Assembly: GCF_015555045.1 (NCBI RefSeq)
Contig: NZ_JADNJQ010000011.1
Coordinates: forward strand, 1-64,000
DNA: 64,000 bases
Origin: Collinsella aerofaciens
GTDB taxonomy: Bacteria > Actinomycetota > Coriobacteriia > Coriobacteriales > Coriobacteriaceae
Reading direction: 5' to 3'
Positions 34,914-41,635 of this stretch are shown here, piece after piece. The number at the start of each line of letters is the position of its first letter. The stretch's first letter is position 1. Under the pieces are notes generated by a model. It did not search any database. It was not told the DNA's origin and saw only the letters and a list, made by a program, of their open reading frames with translations. The position numbers and the translations under genes were made by a program.

Positions 34914-35561
34914 ATGGGTTTCATTAATTTTATCGCCGAGCTGCTCAAAGACCCGCGCACCGCGATCGCCAGCTGGATCGCCGCCGGCCCGCTTATGGCC
35001 TACGGCTGCGTGTTCCTGATCATCTTTATCGAGACGGGCGTGGTGTTCTTCCCGTTCCTTCCCGGTGATTCGCTGCTGTTCGCCTCGGGTTTCTTTGCCC
35101 ACAATGGCGGCTTTAACATTGTGGCGCTTCTGGCCACCGCATGGGCCGCTGCTATTTTGGGCGATCAGTGCAACTTTATGATCGGTCACTTCTTTGGCAA
35201 AAAGATCATCGCTTCGGGCAAGGTCAAGGCTATGACGCCCGAGCGCATCAAAAAGTCCGAGGATTTCTTGGACAAGTGGGGTCACCTGGCCATCTTCCTG
35301 GGTCGCTTCTTCCCGTTTATCCGCACCTTTGTGCCCTTTATCGCCGGCATGGGCGGCATGCACTGGCGCAACTTTGTCATCTTTAACGTGCTGGGCGGCA
35401 TTACCTGGTCAACGCTCTTTACACTGCTGGGCTACTTCTTTGGTGGCATTCCCTTTGTGCAGGAGCACTTTGAGCTGCTAATCGTTGGCATCGTTGCCGT
35501 GTCGATCATCCCGACCGTGGTCGGTCTGGTTAAGGCTAAGCTGGGCAAAAAGAACGCGTAG
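34914..35561 (+). CDS. DedA family membrane protein
   Basis: A 215-residue integral membrane protein of the DedA (SNARE-associated/VTT) family, thought to flip or transport lipids such as undecaprenyl phosphate or phosphatidylethanolamine. The motifs FIETGVVFFPFLPGDSLLF and FLGRFFPFIRTFVPFIAGMG correspond to the conserved E-x-x-x-P-x-x-P-G-D/E and F-x-x-R-x-x-P-x-x-R segments. ATG 34914 is preceded by GAGAGGTTTTACTTC, a rather distant ribosome binding site. It ends in a strong terminator. Confidence 0.9.
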   Translation: MGFINFIAELLKDPRTAIASWIAAGPLMAYGCVFLIIFIETGVVFFPFLPGDSLLFASGFFAHNGGFNIVALLATAWAAAILGDQCNFMIGHFFGKKIIASGKVKAMTPERIKKSEDFLDKWGHLAIFLGRFFPFIRTFVPFIAGMGGMHWRNFVIFNVLGGITWSTLFTLLGYFFGGIPFVQEHFELLIVGIVAVSIIPTVVGLVKAKLGKKNA

Positions 35562-35589
35562 CTCGAGCCAGCGCGCAAACCGTGCAGTT

Positions 35590-35624
35590 GAGGCCCGTCA
35601 CCGTTTACGGTGGCGGGCCTCTTC
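35590..35624 (+). terminator. Terminator of the DedA gene
   Basis: GAGGCCCGTCACCG pairs with CGGTGGCGGGCCTC around TTTA, with one G-U pair, then TTC. Confidence 0.75.
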
Positions 35625-35668
35625 AGCTTCGGTCAAATGAAAATACTTTAGTTAGTTAAAGAAAAGCG

Positions 35669-35697
35669 TTTTATCAGACGCGCGAGCGGAGTACAAT
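35669..35697 (+). promoter_or_regulatory. Promoter upstream of ilvE
   Basis: A -10 TACAAT at 35692-35697, with a weak TTTTAT -35 at 35669-35674 and a 17-nt spacer. The expected start, about seven bases later, coincides with ATG 35705 of a short open frame, so a leaderless transcript is possible. Confidence 0.45.
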
Positions 35698-35704
35698 CTC
35701 GTGC

Positions 35705-35854
35705 ATGCGAATCGACGTGCCATCGGCTTTGATGCTGCTCGCGTGTCCCGTCCGGCTCTACGCTCCGGGCGTGCGACGTTGCGACGCGGTCGGCCTCGGT
35801 CCTTGCGTGCGGGTTCGCGAGTATGCAACTGTGTATGTAAGGAGCGACATATGA
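35705..35854 (+). CDS. Possible 49-residue upstream ORF coupled to ilvE
   Basis: An open frame beginning MRIDVPSALMLLACPVRL and ending with TGA overlapping the ilvE start as ATGA (35851-35854). It has 8 Val and 5 Leu in 49 residues. No internal ribosome binding site is clear, but the start lies where transcription is predicted to begin. It could be a leader that couples translation to ilvE, or simply a chance frame. No attenuator hairpin series is visible, so this call is tentative. Confidence 0.3.
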   Translation: MRIDVPSALMLLACPVRLYAPGVRRCDAVGLGPCVRVREYATVYVRSDI

Positions 35855-36903
35855 CTGTCGAGAAGAAGGATATCGATTGGGGTAGCCTCGGCTTTGGCTA
35901 CGTGAAGACCGATTACAGCTACGAGGCCCATTGGAAGGACGGCGAGTGGGACGAGGGTGGCCTGACCACCGACCACACCCTGCATGTCTCCGAGTGCGGC
36001 GGCATCTTCCATTACTGCCAGGAGGTCTTTGAGGGCCTGAAGGCTTACACCGCCGAGGACGGCAGCATCGTCTGCTTCCGTCCCGACATGAACGCCGAGC
36101 GCATGTATAACTCTGCCCAGCGCCTCGAGATGCCCCCGTTCCCCAAGGACAAGTTCGTTGAGGCCGTCAAGCAGGTCGTTTCTGCCAACGCCGCCTGGGT
36201 TCCGCCCTTCGGTTCCGGCGCGACCCTGTACGTGCGTCCGTTTATGATCGGCTCCGGTGACGTGATCGGCGTGGCTCCCGCTCCTGAGTACACGTTCCGC
36301 ATTCTCGTGACCCCGGTCGGTCCGTACTTTAAGGGCGGCCTCAAGCCCGTCAAGCTGCGCGTTTCCGAGTATGACCGTGCCGCACCGCACGGCACCGGCA
36401 ACATCAAGGCCGGCCTGAACTACGCCATGTCCCTTAAGCCCACGATGGAGGCCCATCGCGAGGGCTATGCCGAGAACCTGTATCTCGACTCCGAGTCCCG
36501 CACCTATGTCGAGGAGACCGGTGGCGCCAATGTCCTGTTCGTGAAGGAGAACGGCACGCTCGTCGTTCCGCAGTCGCACACCGACTCCATCCTGCCCTCT
36601 ATCACCCGTCGTTCGCTCGTTCAGGTTGCTCAGGACCTGGGCATGACCGTCGATCAGCGCCCCGTCGAGTGGGCCGAGGTCAAGGCCGGTACCTTTGTCG
36701 AGTGCGGCCTGTGCGGCACCGCTGCCGTCATCTCCCCGGTCGGCGAGATCGACAACAAGGTTTACGGCGCCGACGAGACCGTGACCTTCCCGGCTGGCTA
36801 CACCGAGATCGGCCCTGTGATGAAGAAGCTTCGCGAGACCCTGACTGGCATCCAGTCCGGTGCTGTCGAGGATAAGCACAACTGGGTTTACACCGTCGCG
36901 TAA
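35851..36903 (+). CDS. ilvE: Branched-chain amino acid aminotransferase
   Basis: IlvE interconverts Leu, Ile or Val with their 2-oxo acids using PLP. It is a class IV (fold-type III) aminotransferase of 350 residues. The Schiff-base Lys is near residue 186 in the GNIKAGLNYA motif, and YVEETGGANVLFV and SITRRSLVQVA are family signatures. ATG 35851 follows TAAGGAGCGACAT. It is a single-gene unit closed by the long inverted repeat at 36920-37044. Confidence 0.95.
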   Translation: MTVEKKDIDWGSLGFGYVKTDYSYEAHWKDGEWDEGGLTTDHTLHVSECGGIFHYCQEVFEGLKAYTAEDGSIVCFRPDMNAERMYNSAQRLEMPPFPKDKFVEAVKQVVSANAAWVPPFGSGATLYVRPFMIGSGDVIGVAPAPEYTFRILVTPVGPYFKGGLKPVKLRVSEYDRAAPHGTGNIKAGLNYAMSLKPTMEAHREGYAENLYLDSESRTYVEETGGANVLFVKENGTLVVPQSHTDSILPSITRRSLVQVAQDLGMTVDQRPVEWAEVKAGTFVECGLCGTAAVISPVGEIDNKVYGADETVTFPAGYTEIGPVMKKLRETLTGIQSGAVEDKHNWVYTVA

Positions 36904-36919
36904 TTTGTCTTACCTATCC

Positions 36920-37044
36920 GGGCAGAGAACAAGTTCCCTCCCGGCGCGTCCTCGGACATGCAACAAGCCCTCGCTGCGCACTTCGTGCGGCGAGGGCTTC
37001 TTGCGTCCTGCGGAGTGCGCCGGGAGGGAACTTGTTCTCTGCCC
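36920..37044 (+). ncRNA. Long inverted repeat after ilvE, possible third member of the structured family
   Basis: Perfect 28-bp arms (36920-36947 with 37017-37044) surround a core with a strong inner hairpin (AGCCCTCGC to GCGAGGGCT, tip GCACTTCGTGC). The sequence is unrelated to the elements at 10614 and 47706 apart from short pieces (CACTT/GTG at the tip, CTTGCG after it), but the layout is the same. It could also be the ilvE terminator, although no T run follows. Confidence 0.4.
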
Positions 37045-37387
37045 TGCGGGTTCGGCGATGTCACAACGGGCAATGATTAATCTGAATAAAGATGGTGCGC
37101 GGCCTTTTAGACTGCGCTTTTGCTTTGCTTCGCGCCATGTGGGGGCGGTGGCGACGTGCATTTTTGCGAGTATTCTGCAGTCGAAGGTCCCTGCATACCG
37201 ACCTCGGGCAAAAAATCGGGAGTTCTCGATGTTTTCTACGAATGATGGGCGGGGTTATGGGCTGACAGCGGTTGATTTGCAGGGATATTCGCGGTCTTTG
37301 GCATTTATCGTGGCGCCCGAAGCTCTTGGTTATGTTGAATACTCCTAAAAATGCACGGCGCTTAGAGGGGGACCTTCGCGAAAAAGG
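37045..37387. other. Intergenic stretch without a supported gene
   Basis: About 340 bases between the palindrome and the lemA terminator. A plus-strand frame runs to 37348 but has atypical codon use, no ribosome binding site and no recognisable protein. CCCTGCAT near 37189 and TTTGCAGGG near 37277 are loosely inverted. Function unknown. Confidence 0.4.
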
Positions 37388-37426
37388 AAACCGCCCCGTC
37401 GAAGTATGCATTCGACGGGGCGGTTT
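37388..37426 (-). terminator. Terminator of lemA
   Basis: A 16-bp stem (AAACCGCCCCGTCGAA with TTCGACGGGGCGGTTT) followed on the minus strand by CCTTTTTCG. Confidence 0.8.
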
Positions 37427-37462
37427 ATGCATTTGGCCGATTAAGGATACGCTGCCAAACTA

Positions 37463-38014
37463 CTAGAACTTGACGGTCGGGGCCTGACGGGCTGCTTCGG
37501 CGGCCTCGAAGCCCTGGCGCTCCTTAAACTGGAAGATGCCGGCAAAGATGACAGCCGGGAACGTCTGAATGGCGTTGTTGTAGCTGAGCACGCAGTCGTT
37601 GTAGCTCTGGCGTGCATAGCTAATCTTGTTCTCGGTATCCTCGAGCGATGCCTGCAGCTGCGTAAAGTTGGTGTTTGCCTTAAGATCGGGATAGGCCTCG
37701 GCTACGGCGAAGAGCTGGCGCAGTGCGCCGGTCAGCACGTTGTCGGCTTCCATCTTGGCCTCGGGCGTGGTGGCCTTGACGGCGGTGTTACGCGCGCTGA
37801 TCACGGCGGAGAGCGTCTCCTGCTCGTGCTTGGCGTAGCCCTTGACGGTCTCGACCAGGTTGGGGATCAGGTCGTTACGGCGCTGCAGCTGCGTATCGAT
37901 GTTCTGCCAGGCGTTATCGATGCGGTTGCGCTTGGTGACCATGTTGTTGTAGATGCCGGCGATGGCGCAGACAATCACAATGACAACAACGATGCCGATG
38001 ATGACGGGAAGCAT
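37463..38014 (-). CDS. lemA: LemA family protein
   Basis: A 183-residue protein with one N-terminal transmembrane helix (about residues 3-23) and a four-helix-bundle domain. The conserved NMVTKRNRIDNAWQNIDTQL, QRRNDLIPNLVETVKGYA and AYPDLKANTNF motifs define LemA. The biochemical role of LemA is poorly known. It is often found with TPM-domain membrane proteins, but none is adjacent here. ATG 38014 follows GGAGACATC. The long upstream frame would overlap the divergent TetR gene and is rejected. Confidence 0.92.
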   Translation of the reverse strand: MLPVIIGIVVVIVIVCAIAGIYNNMVTKRNRIDNAWQNIDTQLQRRNDLIPNLVETVKGYAKHEQETLSAVISARNTAVKATTPEAKMEADNVLTGALRQLFAVAEAYPDLKANTNFTQLQASLEDTENKISYARQSYNDCVLSYNNAIQTFPAVIFAGIFQFKERQGFEAAEAARQAPTVKF

Positions 38015-38213
38015 GATGTCTCCGTTTCGAATGGCCGCGGCGGCATGCGCCAGCTGCCGTTGGTATAACGCTACTAGTATACCCGCAACGTTTTGCCGTG
38101 CCGAACTTTCCGGTAAGCGTTGTGTTTTCGGCGGGGCCGGCACCGGGGCAAAGCGCGCGAGGTACAGGTGTAAGATATGCGACAGATTGACGAGTGTTGT
38201 CTTTGCCCTGAGG

Positions 38214-38810
38214 ATGGCGATACCAGTGGACCTTCGCATCAAGAAAACCTACCGCGCCCTGTTCGATGCCTTTACTGAGCTTCTCGAGGAGCATCGTTTT
38301 GAGGACCTGACGGTTGCCATGCTGTGCGACCGCGCCATGATTCGCCGCACGACGTTCTACAAGCACTTTCGCGACAAGAACGATTACTTTGCCTTTTATA
38401 TCGATGAGCTCATGTCGGGCTTGCCGCAAAAACAGCCCGATGAGGCCGGCGCAGTGTCTGCCGAGGACGTGCGCGCGCTTCGACACGCGATTTTGGACGA
38501 TGCCATGGATTTGATTCTGGCGCACGAGCAGCTCATGGATAACATTTTGGCAAGCAGCATGTCTGGCATGTTGACCAACGTTATTTGCGACCGTATTGCC
38601 CGCTCCATCCGCGAGCGTGTGATGAACGTGCTTGCCGAGGATGCCCTGGCCCCCGTGTCACTCGAGACGACGTCCGAGTTTGTCGCCGGCGGTATTATTC
38701 GACTTTTCACGATATGGTGGGAATCGGGCCACGATCTTGAGCGTCGACCCGAGATGGCCGACGTGGTCGATGCACTGTTCGAGCGAACCATGACGCCGGT
38801 GCATCACTAG
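38214..38810 (+). CDS. TetR/AcrR family transcriptional regulator
   Basis: A 198-residue regulator. The HTH lies near residues 12-58: RIKKTYRALFDAFTELLEEH, then FEDLTVAMLCDRAMIRRTTF and YKHFRDKNDYF. The C-terminal domain includes a TetR_C_7-like region with GGIIRLFTIWWESG. Targets are unknown, but the neighbour on the other strand is lemA and the gene is followed at once by tRNA-Ser. ATG 38214 is preceded by CTGAGG; GTG 38226 is an alternative start. Confidence 0.88.
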   Translation: MAIPVDLRIKKTYRALFDAFTELLEEHRFEDLTVAMLCDRAMIRRTTFYKHFRDKNDYFAFYIDELMSGLPQKQPDEAGAVSAEDVRALRHAILDDAMDLILAHEQLMDNILASSMSGMLTNVICDRIARSIRERVMNVLAEDALAPVSLETTSEFVAGGIIRLFTIWWESGHDLERRPEMADVVDALFERTMTPVHH

Positions 38811-38813
38811 AAG

Positions 38814-38903
38814 TGGCGGAGAGAGGGGGATTCGAACCCCCGGAACGCTCTCGCGCTCAACGGTTTTCAAGACCGCCGCATTCAACCGCTCTGCCATCTC
38901 TCC
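38814..38903 (-). tRNA. tRNA-Ser (anticodon UGA)
   Basis: A 90-nt class II tRNA with long variable arm. The acceptor stem GGAGAGA (38897-38903 complement) pairs with TCTCTCC, the anticodon loop CTTGAAA contains TGA, and the T-arm has GGTTCGAATCC. CCA is encoded at the 3' end. It reads UCA and UCG codons. It lies antiparallel between the TetR gene and tadA. Confidence 0.96.
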
Positions 38904-38954
38904 GTGAGTCGTAATGATAGCATCGTTTTGAATTTGCAACAGGGAAGGCGAACG

Positions 38955-40736
38955 ATGACGATCATCGAAATCGACGAGAAGTTCATGCGCGAGGCGCTGG
39001 CGGAGGCGCGAGTCGCCACGGCGGTGGGCGAGGTGCCCATCGGAGCCGTAGTGGTGCGCGACGGTGAGATCGTCGCGAGGGCGCACAATCGGCGCGAACT
39101 CGACCAGGACCCTTCGGCTCATGCCGAGTTTGCGGCCGTGTGCGCCGCTGCCCAGGCGCTTGGCCGCTGGCGCCTTTTCGACTGTACGGTTTATGTAACG
39201 CTGGAGCCTTGCTGCATGTGCGCGGGCCTTATGGTCAACGCGCGCGTGGGACGCTGCGTGTATGGCGCGACCGATGCCAAGGCGGGCGCGCTGGGATCCC
39301 TATACGATTTGAATGCCGACTCGCGCCTGAATCATCGGTTTAACGTGACGGCTGGGGTCCTGGCGGATGAATGCCGCGAGCTGCTGAGTAGCTATTTTGG
39401 CGGTCTGCGCGGATCGGGTGGCAGCGGCTGTGGCTGCGGTCCGAACCTTGAGGCGCATGCCGCCCACGCCGCGGCGCTTGCTGGTGCCGGTGAGGATGCT
39501 GGCATGGCGGTTGACTTTGGTCCTGCGTGCCGCCGACCCCGCCGTGTGCTGTTGGCGATCGACTCCTTTAAGGGCAGCGTTTCGAGCGCGCAGGCGGAGG
39601 CGGCGGTTGCCGAGGGCATGCGCCGTGTGTGGCCCGATGCCGAGCTGAACGCTTTGCCGCTGGCAGATGGCGGTGAGGGGACGCTCGATGCCGTTGCCGC
39701 GTGCGGCGGTGAGATTGTGACCTGCGAGGTTGCAGGCCCCTTTGGCGAGCGTGTGCCTGCCCGGATGCTGGTGGACGACGAGCGCGACTCGGCTGTAATT
39801 GAGATGGCCGAGGCGGCCGGCATTGGGTATTCACCCTGCACGGAATCGGCGGCGCTCGCGGCTTCGACCTATGGCGTGGGCGAGCTCATGCTTCGCGCGG
39901 TTCGCACGGGCGCAAAGACTATCTATATTGGTCTGGGCGGTAGCGCCACCAACGACGGTGGCGCCGGCATGCTGCAGGTGCTGGGCGCGCGTGTGGCCGA
40001 TGACCAGGGCTGCGATGTCGCCCCCGGTCTTGCCGGACTTGAGCGGGTGGCGAGCGTTGATTTGGCGCCGGCGCTGCAGGCTTTGGATGGCGCTCGCATC
40101 GTTGTGCTCTCCGATGTCGAGAATCCGCTCGTAGGGCGTCGCGGCGCGCTTGCGGTGTTCGGCGGACAGAAGGGTCTGCCGGCGGATGATGCCGAGGCGC
40201 TGGGCAAGTACGACAACTGGATGGTCGGCTACGGTCGCCTGCTCGATGCGGCAATTTTCGAGGTGCGAGCTCAGGGGTTGTTGCGCACACCCGAGGGCAC
40301 ACGGACGTTTGGCTCGGTGCTCGGCGTGCCCGGCGCGGGCGCTGCCGGTGGCTTGGGCGCGGCGTTACTGGCGCTCGGTGCGGAGCTACGCTCGGGCGTG
40401 GAGACGGTGCTCGATCTGATTGGGTTTGACGAACGCATGCGTGATGTCGACCTGGTCATAACGGGCGAGGGCAATATGGACGAGCAGTCCGCCGCCGGTA
40501 AGGCACCGGTGGGTGTGGCTCGCCGCGCCAAGCGATATGGCAAGCCGGTGGTCGCCGTCGTGGGCGGTCGCGCCGTCAACCTGGACGCGGTATATGGGCA
40601 GGGTATTGACTTGGTTTTGCCGATCTGCCGCAAGCCCATGCCTCTCGACCAGGCGCTCAATCCTCAGGAAGCCACAACCAACCTCATCTTCGCCGGTGAG
40701 TCAGCCGCCCAAGCCTACGACCTCGCTCGCCTCTAA
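38955..40736 (+). CDS. tadA: TadA tRNA adenosine deaminase fused to glycerate kinase
   Basis: A 593-residue two-domain protein. Residues 1-150 are a complete TadA, which converts A34 to inosine in tRNA-Arg(ACG). The zinc and proton-shuttle motif HAE is at 56-58 and PCCMC at 85-89. Residues 151-195 form a Gly/Ala-rich linker (GGSGCGCGP). Residues 196-593 are a full-length type I glycerate 2-kinase (GlxK/GarK-like), with AIDSFKGSVSS, LPLADGGEGTLDA, GLGGSATNDGGAGMLQ and ITGEGNMDEQS. No stop, start or frameshift separates them. ATG 38955 follows AGGGAAGGCGAACG. The SRP RNA gene follows, a common neighbour of tadA. Whether the chain is processed is unknown. Confidence 0.93.
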   Translation: MTIIEIDEKFMREALAEARVATAVGEVPIGAVVVRDGEIVARAHNRRELDQDPSAHAEFAAVCAAAQALGRWRLFDCTVYVTLEPCCMCAGLMVNARVGRCVYGATDAKAGALGSLYDLNADSRLNHRFNVTAGVLADECRELLSSYFGGLRGSGGSGCGCGPNLEAHAAHAAALAGAGEDAGMAVDFGPACRRPRRVLLAIDSFKGSVSSAQAEAAVAEGMRRVWPDAELNALPLADGGEGTLDAVAACGGEIVTCEVAGPFGERVPARMLVDDERDSAVIEMAEAAGIGYSPCTESAALAASTYGVGELMLRAVRTGAKTIYIGLGGSATNDGGAGMLQVLGARVADDQGCDVAPGLAGLERVASVDLAPALQALDGARIVVLSDVENPLVGRRGALAVFGGQKGLPADDAEALGKYDNWMVGYGRLLDAAIFEVRAQGLLRTPEGTRTFGSVLGVPGAGAAGGLGAALLALGAELRSGVETVLDLIGFDERMRDVDLVITGEGNMDEQSAAGKAPVGVARRAKRYGKPVVAVVGGRAVNLDAVYGQGIDLVLPICRKPMPLDQALNPQEATTNLIFAGESAAQAYDLARL

Positions 40737-40752
40737 AACCCATCCCCTCGAT

Positions 40753-40821
40753 AAGTTGCGGTGAAATACGGAGTGTTATTGCCTTTAAGGTGCCAATTCA
40801 GTCCGTATTCCACCGCAGCTT
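40753..40821 (-). repeat. GCGGTGAAAT palindrome, copy 1
   Basis: AAGTTGCGGTGAAATACGGA (40753-40772) pairs with TCCGTATTCCACCGCAGCTT (40802-40821) apart from an A-C opposition that becomes G-U on the minus-strand RNA. A second copy lies at 56179-56244 with the same opposition. Confidence 0.7.
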
Positions 40822-40872
40822 CGAGAATGGCCATTCGAGGTTGGCTGCCTTGGGCCTTGGATCGGACCGTTT

Positions 40873-41032
40873 GCCACGAAACGTGGCCATCTACTACGTT
40901 AAACCGGCCACCCTCGACCATCCCGGAATTTGCAAAAACAAAACCGCAGGTAGAAAGCTTGCCGATTTTCGAAAAAGCCGGCTATGGTCGACCCCTGTGA
41001 CCAAAATGTAGTAGATAGGCCCTTTTCGTGGC
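40873..41032. repeat. 160-nt palindromic element, copy 1
   Basis: Begins GCCACGAAA and ends TTTCGTGGC. The outer arms share CTACTACGTT and its complement, an inner GACCAT/ATGGTC stem follows, and the centre includes ACCGCAGGTAG and CCGATTTTCG. The same-length element at 63077-63236 matches it in reverse orientation. There is no reading frame or transposase. Confidence 0.75.
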
Positions 41033-41050
41033 ACAGCACCAGATCAGTCT

Positions 41051-41134
41051 ATTTAGGACGGGGCTTCCTTGACTACGCTCGCCACCCTGATGCCCCACCA
41101 GTCAAAAAGTAGTCAAAAAAGCTCCGTCCCAAAT
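41051..41134. repeat. Inverted repeat upstream of the SRP RNA
   Basis: ATTTAGGACGGGGCTTCC then TTGACTAC (41051-41076) is complementary, with four differences, to 41109-41134 (GTAGTCAAAAAAGCTCCGTC and on). It ends nine bases before the -35 of the SRP RNA promoter. Confidence 0.55.
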
Positions 41135-41142
41135 TAGCTAGC

Positions 41143-41171
41143 TTGCTCTGGCGGGCGGGAGCAGGTAAGAT
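41143..41171 (+). promoter_or_regulatory. Promoter of the SRP RNA gene
   Basis: TTGCTC at 41143-41148, a 17-nt spacer and TAAGAT at 41166-41171, seven bases before the predicted 5' end of the RNA. Confidence 0.7.
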
Positions 41172-41177
41172 ATACCG

Positions 41178-41302
41178 AGCGCCTAGCGCGTTCGATGGGT
41201 TCGGATGACGACATGTTCCGAATCTGGTCAGGTCCGGAAGGAAGCAGCCATAAGGAGCCTCTGTCGGGCATCCGAATCCATCGAGCGCACGGGCGTTTTT
41301 TG
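41178..41302 (+). ncRNA. ffs: Small bacterial SRP RNA (4.5S)
   Basis: Contains the universally conserved domain IV: GGTCAGGTCCGGAAGGAAGC near 41226-41245 with the GGAA-type tetraloop and the asymmetric internal loop. Flanking sequences form a long stem: TCGATGGGTTCGGATG (41192-41207) pairs with CATCCGAATCCATCGA (41269-41284), and the ends CGCC and GGGCG close it. The run TTTTTT after 41295 terminates transcription. The RNA binds Ffh to target nascent membrane proteins. Its place next to tadA is common in bacteria. Confidence 0.95.
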
Positions 41303-41635
41303 GTGCCGCGACATGGCCCGGCCGGCGGCGAGGTGTTTGGTGTCTCGCTGGTCCTCGGCTTTGCCTGCGGGATCGCTCGACTACCAAGCGCCCTACCGTC
41401 ACTCGCGGGTAGCCGACCGAAACCGCCTGAAGGGTCACATTTATCTGAATAACTAAATCCCGTGCCTTTTGCTGCTCGCTGGTGTTGTCTGGAGCGCGGT
41501 GGCTATGTGGTTCAGGAGGCGGCGGCACTGTTGCTTGAATTATTGCAGTTAACGAGGTCCGTTTCCCTAGGTGGGGAAACGGACCTCCTTTTGTCTCTGG
41601 GCTTGTGGATTGGCGAAGACAATAACCGCTGGCAG
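41303..41635. other. Intergenic stretch after the SRP RNA
   Basis: No gene or RNA family was recognised here. The only clear structure is the terminator-like hairpin at 41554-41587. Short open frames overlap the SRP RNA and are not credible. Confidence 0.4.
41554..41594. terminator. Strong hairpin downstream of the surface-protein gene
   Basis: GAGGTCCGTTTCC (41554-41566) pairs perfectly with GGAAACGGACCTC (41575-41587). CTTTTG follows on the plus strand only. It lies where the leftward surface-protein transcript would end, though the T run favours the other direction. Confidence 0.6.

Noticed and set aside
35640-35850. T-box or classical attenuator before ilvE
   Set aside because: No T-box sequence, specifier stem or terminator/antiterminator pair was seen. 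Only the short upstream frame is reported, with low confidence.
37045-37348. Plus-strand frame ending at 37348
   Set aside because: No ribosome binding site, atypical codons, and it begins inside ilvE and crosses a long palindrome.
41195-41456. Short frames across the SRP RNA
   Set aside because: They overlap a certain noncoding RNA and have no translation signals.
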